Below, in pieces: positions 1-6,172 of a DNA stretch of 6,554 nucleotides. The position numbers and the translations under genes were made by a program. The stretch lies in NCBI GenBank assembly GCA_016198805.1, contig JACQHU010000156.1, positions 1-6,554 on the forward strand. The letters are read 5' to 3'. This DNA is from Armatimonadota bacterium (GTDB lineage Bacteria > Sysuimicrobiota > Sysuimicrobiia > Sysuimicrobiales > Humicultoraceae). The stretch's first letter is position 1. Every line of letters begins with the position of its first letter. The notes under the pieces were generated by a model, which did not search any database, was not told the origin of the DNA, and was given only the letters and a program-made list of their open reading frames with translations.

Positions 1-1798
1 AGAACCCTCCGCCGCCCCCGGAGAACCCTCCGCCGCCCCCGCTCGGCGAGGTCGCCGACGACGTGACGGCGGAAAAGGCCGTGGTGAATGCGGAGAACGC
101 CCCCAGGGGATCGCCCCCACCGCCTCTGCCGGCGGGAGACGACCACATGTGAAGGGTGGGCGACTGTACCAGGGCTTCCGCGGGATAGATCTGCTTCAGT
201 TGTTCCACTACCCGGTGAGCGACGCCGAGCGGCACCGCGTAGACCAGGTACTGTTCCCACAGGGTCAGCAATGGGAGCTCGGCCCGCGGCATCTCGGAAA
301 AATCGAGCAGGAACTGGCGGAACCCCTGCCAGCGTCGCAGGTCGTCGGCGCCCCGCTGTGATCGCCGCATGACCGCGCCGCTGCCGGCCGTGAGCGCCAG
401 GCAGCCGACGCAACTCGCGATGGCGACACCCGTCAGGCCCGGGACGTTCAGCGCCGCTCCAACGCCCAGAGTTGCGATCGCCCCCAGGAATCCCATGAGT
501 CCGACGACCAGCGCGACCCACCGCATCCGGAAACTTGTCTCATCGAAGAACCGGTGCGCCCGGGCGGCGCGCTTCACACTCCCCTGCCAGGTCGAAAAGC
601 GGGTCGTCATCCGCTGCTTGGCCTCTGCGGGCAGACCCTTGCGGCGCGAGATCGTCACACGCTCGCCCTCAGCCCGGCTTGACCCGAACAGGATGGCCAG
701 CGCCTCGGCCTCAGAGGGACCAAGACCGTCGTGCTTCCCGGTGCGCTCCAGCGTGTACGTCTCGTCCCGAAAGATCAGCCCCTGCTCGGTGGCGGTTTCC
801 ACCTTCATGTATCCGCGTCGGACGAGATCGAGGATCGTCGCGACGAAGTCTGCAGGCTGTACGGAGCCGAAGCGCCAGAGCACGCCGAGTTCGGCCGGGG
901 AATACTCAGCCGGCAGTTCACGATAGTAGCCTTCCGGCGGGCGCGGAATGGGCTCGCGGCCGTAGATGACGTAGAGGATCAGCCATCCACCGATGGCCAG
1001 GATCGGCAGCGCGGAGAAGCCCATGAGGAGGACTCGCTGGAACAGGCGCGTGCGGTTGGCCTGCGCGGCCCAGGCGCCCTCTTCCCTGAGGATACGCGGC
1101 AGCGCCACTTCGGCCTTCCGGTTGCGCGCCCCGGGCACGGCCTCCCTGGGAAACAGAATACGCCCCTCCACCATGGTCCGGGCGGGCAGGTCGCGCACGG
1201 TCAGCACCGCGCCCGCCGCCACGGGCCTGGCCTCCCCGTGGAGCGGGCCGTGACCCCACACGCGGATCTGGCTGGCCGGAATCCGCGCCGGCAGCCGAAC
1301 TGTGACGACAACATCGCGGCTCGGCTCGTCCCAGTCGGGCCCGATGAATTTCCAGTACAGTTCCGCGACATCATCGTACACCGTGACCACATCCTCGATG
1401 ACGTAGGCGAGGGTGAACGTCTTCGACTCGTCAGAGGCGCGGAAGTTCCAGCGGATCCCGACCCCCTCATCGTCGCGCCTGACCGTGAACGTGCCCGGTT
1501 CGCCTGAGGCGGACTGCACATACGGACCGCGCTCGTCGGCGACGCGGATGCTGTGAATGCGCTGGGCACGAGGCAGCGGCACGCGGCGGGTGGCCCAGGT
1601 GAACGACCCATCGAACGCGTAGGTCCGCGCCTCGGTGAGGCCGAGGCTGCCCTCCTGCCCCACGGAGGCGTCGACCGCCACGCGGGTGAAGATGAAGCTC
1701 TTGGCCACCACAGGCGGCGCGACCGCCAGGACAAGGAGCGCAAGGATGAGAACACGGAGGAAGGGAACGCGGAGGAAGGGGCGGCGCCCCGGTGTCAC
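1..1798 (-). CDS. DUF2207 family membrane protein (3' end off the window)
   Basis: Predicted membrane protein of the DUF2207 family, which includes E. coli YciQ; its biochemical role is unknown. The frame is open for 599 codons from a GTG at 1798 to the left edge. In order it shows: a signal peptide or anchor (about residues 7-28); an extracytoplasmic DUF2207 domain with the hallmark YDDVAELYWKFIGPDW at 141-156; a transmembrane helix (about 256-280) followed by YGREP; a cytoplasmic region containing ATILDLVRRGY (320-330); two more helices (about 427-449 and 455-477); the family motif YAVPLGVA (520-527); and a Ser/Gly-rich tail from 586 made of two SGGGGGF units. This order and the glycine tail are typical of the family, so only a few residues should be missing. 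The GTG start overlaps the TGA of the upstream exported-protein gene (GTGA) and has no clear ribosome site of its own, which suggests translational coupling. The family assignment is strong; the function is not inferable. Confidence 0.9.
   Translation of the reverse strand, partial: MTPGRRPFLRVPFLRVLILALLVLAVAPPVVAKSFIFTRVAVDASVGQEGSLGLTEARTYAFDGSFTWATRRVPLPRAQRIHSIRVADERGPYVQSASGEPGTFTVRRDDEGVGIRWNFRASDESKTFTLAYVIEDVVTVYDDVAELYWKFIGPDWDEPSRDVVVTVRLPARIPASQIRVWGHGPLHGEARPVAAGAVLTVRDLPARTMVEGRILFPREAVPGARNRKAEVALPRILREEGAWAAQANRTRLFQRVLLMGFSALPILAIGGWLILYVIYGREPIPRPPEGYYRELPAEYSPAELGVLWRFGSVQPADFVATILDLVRRGYMKVETATEQGLIFRDETYTLERTGKHDGLGPSEAEALAILFGSSRAEGERVTISRRKGLPAEAKQRMTTRFSTWQGSVKRAARAHRFFDETSFRMRWVALVVGLMGFLGAIATLGVGAALNVPGLTGVAIASCVGCLALTAGSGAVMRRSQRGADDLRRWQGFRQFLLDFSEMPRAELPLLTLWEQYLVYAVPLGVAHRVVEQLKQIYPAEALVQSPTLHMWSSPAGRGGGGDPLGAFSAFTTAFSAVTSSATSPSGGGGGFSGGGGGF
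2..43 (-). repeat. Tandem 21-base repeat encoding the glycine-rich tail
   Basis: Two adjacent 21-base units (2-22 and 23-43) are identical except for the last two bases. On the minus strand each encodes Ser, five Gly and Phe at the C-terminus of the DUF2207 protein. More units may lie beyond the left edge. Glycine-rich tails are common in this family, so this is probably part of the gene rather than a separate element. Confidence 0.85.
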
Positions 1799-2424
1799 CG
1801 GCCGGTGGTGACGGAGACGAGTTCGGCGTACACGCGGATCATCTGCTGTCCCTGGGCCAGCATCGAGTCCTCTTTGACCATTCCCACGCCGCGCGCGAAC
1901 CATCGCCACGATTGGATTCGCACCTGGGGGCCGATGTTTCCTTCGAAGTACAACTGCATGGCCTCATACTGACCGGCCGGCACGGCGGTCATCTCCCGCC
2001 TGGCCCAGGTGTACTGGAACGTCACCTGCTGGTCGCCGGCCCGGCCAATCCACTGCCAGACCTGTCCCACGACGACGGGCGCGGCCAGCACCCGCTGCGG
2101 CGGTTCCAGGAGCAGGTTGCCGTCGGCGTACGTGCGCTGGTGCGCGTAGACGCCGTCAGCGGCGACCCGGTAGCACTCGCGCTGGGTCGTCGAGCCGGAG
2201 ACGATCGTCTCGATGATCCGGCAGTCGTACCCGCCGACGCGGGCCCAGGGGCCGACGCGCATCTGGACTTCCCCGCTGGTGTTGGTGCGATAGGTCCAGA
2301 CGGTGCCCGGGGTCATCGGGAAGTATGCCGCCACCGAGAGGTCCGCTGCGCTGACGTGTGCGGTGGCCAGTGCTGTGGCCATCACGGCCCACAGGCTGGC
2401 GGTCCTGGATGCACGTCCGAACAC
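1795..2424 (-). CDS. Small exported protein of unknown function
   Basis: A 209-residue protein with a signal peptide: a short basic N-terminus, a hydrophobic stretch (about 11-24) and a likely cleavage after AHVSA near residue 26. No lipobox cysteine is present. The mature part opens with YFPMTPGTVWTYRT (34-47), resembling the YxPLxxGxxWTY opening of many secreted beta-rich proteins of unknown function. Near the end, WFARGVGMVKEDS resembles their common W[FY]APGVGxVK motif. The mature chain has exactly two cysteines (68 and 84), which could form a disulfide. The start is GTG at 2424, chosen because AGGAGG lies 10 bases upstream; an internal ATG at residue 15 would destroy the signal peptide. 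The stop overlaps the start of the DUF2207 gene, so the two are probably co-translated. I do not recognise a named family; a role at the cell surface is inferred only from the signal peptide and this neighbour. Confidence 0.78.
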   Translation of the reverse strand: MFGRASRTASLWAVMATALATAHVSAADLSVAAYFPMTPGTVWTYRTNTSGEVQMRVGPWARVGGYDCRIIETIVSGSTTQRECYRVAADGVYAHQRTYADGNLLLEPPQRVLAAPVVVGQVWQWIGRAGDQQVTFQYTWARREMTAVPAGQYEAMQLYFEGNIGPQVRIQSWRWFARGVGMVKEDSMLAQGQQMIRVYAELVSVTTGR

Positions 2425-2434
2425 GTGGCGTCCC

Positions 2435-2440
2435 CCTCCT
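2435..2440 (-). promoter_or_regulatory. Ribosome binding site of the exported-protein gene
   Basis: AGGAGG (CCTCCT on the plus strand), followed by further Gs, lies 10 bases upstream of the GTG at 2424. It is a full-consensus Shine-Dalgarno and fixes that GTG as the start. Confidence 0.75.
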
Positions 2441-2444
2441 GACC

Positions 2445-2462
2445 CCGGACCGGTTGGACCGG
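2445..2462. repeat. 18-base near-palindrome in the leader of the exported-protein gene
   Basis: CCGG-A-CC-GGTT-GG-A-CCGG: the arms pair except for one A/A mismatch around a GGTT centre. It overlaps a nine-base tandem repeat (GGACCGGTT at 2447-2455, GGACCGGCT at 2456-2464). It lies four bases upstream of the Shine-Dalgarno, so it could be an operator or a leader hairpin. In GC-rich DNA it could also be chance. Confidence 0.4.
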
Positions 2463-2516
2463 CTGACGGCGTCTACATGGGTCTTGCCCGAAGGAGGAGG
2501 CATTTAGTCTGCCCGG

Positions 2517-2541
2517 CGCTCCTGGTCCGACAGCCGGACGG
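2517..2541 (-). other. Weak hairpin downstream of the dehydrogenase remnant
   Basis: GTCCG-ACAGC-CGGAC forms a five-pair stem with a five-base loop just past the TAG at 2544-2546, and flanking GCGC could extend it. There is no T-tract on the minus-strand side, so it is not a convincing intrinsic terminator. Apart from this and the near-palindrome at 2445-2462, the 119-base gap 2425-2543 shows no clear promoter or gene. Confidence 0.25.
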
Positions 2542-2543
2542 CG

Positions 2544-2868
2544 CTAGGCGCGTCCGAGGCTCCGCCAGACCTCCAGCTTCAAGCGCAACCGGCGGACGAC
2601 TTCGTCGGTGAAGTCGCTGGTGGTGGCCTCGCCGCCAAGGTCGAGGGTCCGGACGCCGGCCTGCACGGCCTCGAACGTGGACTCATAGAGCGCGCGCGAA
2701 GTCGCCGGACCCGATGGGTGCGGCAAATGCGAGAGGCGCGATGCGCAGGCTCAGGTCGAAGCGCTCGAACGTGATGGGGATGCCGAGCAGGTCCGGGTCC
2801 AGGACCCGGATCGCCTCCAGCAGCAATTCCTGTCCGGTCTGATCACCTTCGAGCAGGACGATCCGCAT
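2544..2868 (-). pseudogene. Isocitrate/isopropylmalate-type dehydrogenase remnant, internal deletion
   Basis: Two ends of one beta-decarboxylating dehydrogenase (Iso_dh family: NAD(P)-dependent oxidation of isocitrate, isopropylmalate or homoisocitrate) lie almost back to back. The N-terminal piece starts at ATG 2868 with AAGGTGG nine bases upstream. It reads MRIVLLEGDQTGQELL (compare the family's GDGIGPE) and continues to ITFERFDLSLR, about 42 residues. It then runs into unrelated sequence and stops near 2683. The C-terminal piece is in another frame, from about 2726 to the TAG at 2544-2546, and contains RALYESTFEAVQAG and TLDLGGEATTSDFTDEVVRRL, the family's C-terminal signature. A full-length member has roughly 340-400 residues, so about 250-300, including all catalytic Arg, Tyr, Lys and Asp positions, are missing. 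The cause is a deletion that also shifted the frame. No enzyme activity can remain. The 5' end overlaps the upstream membrane-protein gene by 26 bases, as in an intact operon. An assembly error is the main alternative. Confidence 0.85.
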
Positions 2869-3340
2869 CGATCCGCGCCACCTTCATGACCTCTTCCCAC
2901 TGGTCCAGGTCCGGCCGCGCCAGGGCCAGGCCGACCAGGCTCATCACGGACAGCACGCTCTGCGCGGTCCGGTCACCGAATCCCAGGTACGTCACCAGGC
3001 CGAGGATCGCCGGCGTGATGACCAGGTTCACCACCACCAGCGCCGAACCGGCGATGCCCGGGAGGCCTCCAAGGCCCATCTCCGCGCCGCGCTGGCGGGC
3101 GGCGGCGAACGCTCGTGCCTTGACCCACCAGGCCAGCGCCACGTGAGCGGCGCCGACGGCGTAGAAGATCAGCGGGATGATCCCGGCGCTCCGCTCTGGA
3201 TCGACAGCGCGAGGCAGGAACATCGGCAGGCCGATCCACAGGACGACCACGACGACGAGTTCTGCCAGCCAGATGGTGTGGACCACCTGCCAGCTCTGCC
3301 GGAGGCCGGCCTGCGGATCAGATGGAGACGGTGGGCTCAC
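2843..3340 (-). CDS. Four-helix membrane protein of unknown function
   Basis: A 165-residue protein from GTG 3340, chosen because AGGGAG lies six bases upstream and because the extra residues from a more distal GTG at 3424 look like non-coding Pro/Arg-rich sequence. It has a short polar N-terminus and four hydrophobic segments: about 23-42 (IWLAELVVVVVLWIGLPMFL), 53-73, 100-120 and 128-141. A Gly/Ala-rich stretch with basic residues (ARQRGAEMGLGGLPGIAG) joins helices 2 and 3, and the tail is a charged, probably cytoplasmic segment (DQWEEVMKVARIDADR). No catalytic motif or known domain is visible. It is the first gene of the minus-strand block and overlaps the dehydrogenase remnant by 26 bases, so the two were probably co-transcribed. 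I do not recognise the family. The hydrophobic pattern makes it a real gene rather than a shadow frame. Confidence 0.75.
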   Translation of the reverse strand: MSPPSPSDPQAGLRQSWQVVHTIWLAELVVVVVLWIGLPMFLPRAVDPERSAGIIPLIFYAVGAAHVALAWWVKARAFAAARQRGAEMGLGGLPGIAGSALVVVNLVITPAILGLVTYLGFGDRTAQSVLSVMSLVGLALARPDLDQWEEVMKVARIDADRPARR

Positions 3341-3346
3341 CGATGG

Positions 3347-3352
3347 CTCCCT
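3347..3352 (-). promoter_or_regulatory. Ribosome binding site of the four-helix membrane protein
   Basis: AGGGAG (CTCCCT on the plus strand) sits six bases upstream of the GTG at 3340. It decides that start over the GTG at 3424, which has no comparable site. Confidence 0.6.
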
Positions 3353-3431
3353 GACCGTGCCGTTGTCTGGCCGCACTGTTCTGCGCGGCGTGGCGCCATC
3401 CTCCCGCTCGATGCGCCCCGGCACGACGGGG

Positions 3432-3442
3432 GAATCCGATTC
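3432..3442. promoter_or_regulatory. Candidate operator: perfect 11-base inverted repeat
   Basis: GAATC-C-GATTC is a perfect inverted repeat with a one-base centre. It lies between the divergent starts at 3340 and 3499, in one of the few AT-containing patches of this region. It could bind a dimeric regulator of either block. It does not match the AT-rich Fur consensus, and no convincing -35/-10 pair is visible around it, so the function is speculative. Confidence 0.3.
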
Positions 3443-3484
3443 ACTGCAGGGGAGCCCGGCGGGGCCGCTGAATGGACACTGACG

Positions 3485-3489
3485 GGAGG
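3485..3489 (+). promoter_or_regulatory. Ribosome binding site of the solute-binding protein gene
   Basis: GGAGG lies nine bases upstream of the ATG at 3499. This favours that start over the in-frame ATG at 3472, which would lengthen the signal peptide with a charged stretch. Confidence 0.7.
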
Positions 3490-3498
3490 CGAGACCTG

Positions 3499-4503
3499 AT
3501 GCGGATGATCCGGTTCCCGGCTGTCCTCACACGTGTGCTGGTTGCCATTGCCGTGGGCCTGGCAGGCATCGCGCCGGCCGGCGCGCAACAGGCCTCGGGG
3601 ACCGTCGTCCTCTACACGTCGGTGCCGCAGGAACTGGCCACGGAGTTCGGCCGGGCGTTCATGCGAAAGCACCCCCAGATCAAACTGGAGATCCTCCGGT
3701 CCGGCAGCACCGAGATCGAGAAGCGGATCTTCGCCGAGATGGAGACCGGCGGAATCCGGGCTGACCTGCTGTGGCTGGCGGATGCGCCGATCTTCATCAC
3801 GCTCCGCGAGCGCGGACAGCTGCAGCCGTACCGATCGCCCGAGGCGCACTTCGTCCCGGCCGACTTCCGCGATCCGGGCTTCCACTTCATCGCCGGTCGC
3901 CTGATCAATATGATCATCGCGGTCAACACCACGCTGATCCCGGTGCGCGCGGCGCCGAAGTCTTGGACGGACCTCCCCCGCTACGGGAAGACGGCCGCGA
4001 TGCCCAACCCGCTGTTCTCCGGCTCGGTCTTTGTCACCATCGCGACCTTCGTGCAGAAGTACGGCTGGGCCTGGTTCGAGCGCGCGCGCAGGGAAAACAT
4101 GCAGGTCCTGAGGGGCAACACGGAGGTCGCGCGCGGGCTGGCGGCGCGCGAGTTCGGCGTGGGCATGACGCTGGACTTCATCGTCTACGGCCTGATTCAG
4201 GACGGCGCGCCGCTGGCCATCATCTGGCCGGAGGAGGGGGCCGTATCGGTTCCCAGCCCTGTGGCCATCACGAAGAGCAGCCGCAACCCCGAGGCCGCCA
4301 GGCGGTTTGTCGATTATGTCCTCAGCGTCGAGGGGCAGCGGTTTCTGGCCTCCCAGGGCGTCGTTCCGGTCCGGGCGGACGTCGACCCGCCGAAAGGCCA
4401 GCCGCGGGCCTCGGAGATCAAATCACTGCCGATCCCCTTTGAGTGGGCGGCCAGGAATGCCGCAGAGATCCGCTCGAAGTTCGAGCAGATCATGATGCGC
4501 TGA
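3499..4503 (+). CDS. ABC importer solute-binding protein, ferric-iron (FbpA/AfuA) type
   Basis: A 334-residue exported binding protein that would deliver substrate to the permease encoded next. A signal peptide (about residues 1-29) has basic residues, a hydrophobic core (VLVAIAVGLAGIAPAG) and a likely AGA|QQ cleavage; with no lipobox it should be periplasmic or released. The mature protein has the family-1 type opening VVLYTSVPQEL (about 36-46), then FMRKHPQIKLEILRSGSTEIEKRI and ADLLWLAD, the hinge-strand region VNTTLIPV, and the C-lobe run WPEEGAVSVPSPVAI, followed by NPEAARRFVDYVLSVEGQRFLA. This pattern is typical of binding proteins paired with fused FbpB-type permeases. The adjacent tyrosine pair that binds iron in FbpA is not seen anywhere, so the substrate may be iron held by other ligands, 2-aminoethylphosphonate or another anion. 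The TGA is followed at once by the permease GTG. The family call is firm; the substrate is not. Confidence 0.93.
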   Translation: MRMIRFPAVLTRVLVAIAVGLAGIAPAGAQQASGTVVLYTSVPQELATEFGRAFMRKHPQIKLEILRSGSTEIEKRIFAEMETGGIRADLLWLADAPIFITLRERGQLQPYRSPEAHFVPADFRDPGFHFIAGRLINMIIAVNTTLIPVRAAPKSWTDLPRYGKTAAMPNPLFSGSVFVTIATFVQKYGWAWFERARRENMQVLRGNTEVARGLAAREFGVGMTLDFIVYGLIQDGAPLAIIWPEEGAVSVPSPVAITKSSRNPEAARRFVDYVLSVEGQRFLASQGVVPVRADVDPPKGQPRASEIKSLPIPFEWAARNAAEIRSKFEQIMMR

Positions 4504-6171
4504 GTGAGTCCGTCCGCCCGTCCTCTCGATCCCCGCGCCGTCCTGCTTGGCGTCGCCGCGCTGACCCTGGTGGGCCTGGTTGTCTGGCCCGTCTCCCAGG
4601 TCGTCTGGAGGAGCGCGCTGGTGGACGGTGCCCTGAGCCTGGGCAACTACCAGCGGGCGCTGGGCCAGCCGGGGAATCTCCGCGCCCTGATGAACACGAT
4701 CTGGGTCGGCCTGGCGTCCACGGTCGCGGCCATGATCGCCGGCACCGCGCTGGCCTTCCTGCTGGTCCGAACGGACATGCCGGGTAAGGCCTGGCTGCGG
4801 CCGCTGCTGGTCGTCCCCTACGCGATCCCGCCGTTCTTCGGGGCAATCGCCTGGGCGCAGTTGCTGGGACCGCAGGGCTACCTCATGCGGCCGCTGCTGC
4901 ACCTGCTGGGGCTGCCCCAGGCCCCGTTTTCGGTCTACAGCGCCTGGGGCATCGCCTTCGTCACGGCCATCCATTACTTCCCATTCGTCTTCCTGACGGT
5001 CTCGGGCGCCCTTCAGCGGATGGACGCCAGCCTCGAGGAGGCGGCGCGAACCAGCGGCGCCGGCAGCCTGCGGGTGATGCGCGACGTGACGATCCCGCTG
5101 GTGGCCCCCGCGGTCCTGGCCGGCGGCATCCTGGCGTTCATCGGCTCCATTGCCAACTTCGGGATCCCGGCGCTGCTAGGCATCCGAGCGCGCTTCTACG
5201 TCCTCACCACGAGCATCTACTCGGCGCTGAACATCCCGGACTTCGCGCTGGCCACCGCAGAGTCGATGCTCCTGGTGGTGGTGGCCGGCGGCGCACTCGC
5301 CGCGCAGTGGCGGCTCCAGCGCGGCGAAGGTCGATACACCGTCGTGGCCGGGAAGTCGATCCATCCCCAGGTCCTGCGGCTCGGTCGCCTCCGAGGGGTC
5401 GCGTTCGGCGTCAGCATCCTCATGGTCGTGGTGATCGCGGTGCTGCCCATTTTCGCCCTGCTGCTGACGTCGTTCCTCAAGTACTACGGCGCGCCGCTGG
5501 CCGCCGCCAGCATGACCCTGCGGCACTACGCCTACGTCATCGACCAGGAGAACATCCGGCGGGCGCTATGGAACAGCACGGTGCTCGGGATTGCCGCCGC
5601 GACCCTCACCATGGTGCTGGGTACGTTCATCTCGTACGCGCGCGTCCGGGCCAAGCTGCGCGGCGCCGCGGCGCTGGATGCGCTGGGGATGTTGCCCTAC
5701 GCTCTCCCGCACACCGTGATCGGGATTGCGATGATCCTGGCCTGGTCACGGCCCCCGCTGGCGCTCTATGGGACGCTGGGCATCATGCTGCTCGCGTACC
5801 TGGTCGCCTACCTGCCCTACGCGCTGCGCACGACCGCGGCGACGCTCCAGCAGGTTCACGGATCGCTGGAAGAGGCTGCGCGCGTGGCCGGGGCCGGGCC
5901 GCTGGCGGCCCTGCGCGACGTGATCGTCCCTCTGGTCAAGCCGGGGATGGTCGCGGGCTGGATCCTGGTGTTCATGCCGGCCTTCCGCGAACTGACCATG
6001 TCGATTCTGCTCTTCGGGCTGCGCACCGAGACCATCGGCGTAATCATCTTCAATATGCAGGACTCGGGGTACACGCAGATCGCCGCGGCGCTCTCGGTGC
6101 TAGTGCTGGGTCTGATCCTGGGGAGCAACCTGGCGGTGCGGCGGGCCACCGGCGGGCAGGTGGGGTTCTAG
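4504..6171 (+). CDS. ABC importer permease, fused two-domain FbpB type
   Basis: A 555-residue inner-membrane channel in which two BPD-type permease domains are fused in one chain, the usual architecture of FbpB/AfuB ferric-iron permeases; most other importers use two separate proteins. Domain 1 covers about residues 1-268 and domain 2 about 300-555, joined by a hydrophilic linker (about 269-300). Each has about six hydrophobic segments and an EAA loop that docks the ATPase: LEEAARTSGAG at 177-187 and LEEAARVAGAG at 455-465, each followed by a [T/V]IPLV or VIVPLV turn. The proline-rich VVPYAIPP and MLPYALPHT segments occur at equivalent places in the two halves, showing the internal duplication. 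The start is GTG directly after the TGA of the binding-protein gene, with no clear ribosome site, so coupling is likely. The stop (TAG 6169-6171) is one base before the ATPase start. Confidence 0.95.
   Translation: MSPSARPLDPRAVLLGVAALTLVGLVVWPVSQVVWRSALVDGALSLGNYQRALGQPGNLRALMNTIWVGLASTVAAMIAGTALAFLLVRTDMPGKAWLRPLLVVPYAIPPFFGAIAWAQLLGPQGYLMRPLLHLLGLPQAPFSVYSAWGIAFVTAIHYFPFVFLTVSGALQRMDASLEEAARTSGAGSLRVMRDVTIPLVAPAVLAGGILAFIGSIANFGIPALLGIRARFYVLTTSIYSALNIPDFALATAESMLLVVVAGGALAAQWRLQRGEGRYTVVAGKSIHPQVLRLGRLRGVAFGVSILMVVVIAVLPIFALLLTSFLKYYGAPLAAASMTLRHYAYVIDQENIRRALWNSTVLGIAAATLTMVLGTFISYARVRAKLRGAAALDALGMLPYALPHTVIGIAMILAWSRPPLALYGTLGIMLLAYLVAYLPYALRTTAATLQQVHGSLEEAARVAGAGPLAALRDVIVPLVKPGMVAGWILVFMPAFRELTMSILLFGLRTETIGVIIFNMQDSGYTQIAAALSVLVLGLILGSNLAVRRATGGQVGF
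6158..6163 (+). promoter_or_regulatory. Ribosome binding site of the ATPase gene, inside the permease
   Basis: AGGTGG, in a GGCAGGTGGGG context at the very end of the permease reading frame, lies nine bases upstream of the GTG at 6173 and supports that start. Confidence 0.55.
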
Positions 6172-6172
6172 G

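Noticed and set aside
369..1507. Long plus-strand reading frames opposite the DUF2207 gene
   Set aside because: They are Arg/Pro/Ser-rich, match no family, and lie antisense to a well-supported conserved protein. They are GC-driven shadow frames.
918..1755. Minus-strand frames (918-1259, 1201-1755) inside the DUF2207 gene
   Set aside because: They are in other frames than the one carrying the DUF2207 motifs and have low-complexity Arg/Ser/Pro composition.
2517..2541. Intrinsic terminator after the dehydrogenase remnant
   Set aside because: A small hairpin exists but no T-tract follows on the transcribed side, so it is listed only as a weak hairpin.
3341..3424. Longer N-terminus for the four-helix membrane protein (GTG 3424)
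   Set aside because: The extra 28 residues are Pro/Arg-rich without structure, and the better ribosome site precedes GTG 3340.
3341..3498. Fur box or sigma-70 promoter in the divergent region
   Set aside because: No AT-rich 19-base Fur-like palindrome and no paired -35/-10 with proper spacing could be supported. TTGTCT at 3363 has no partner.
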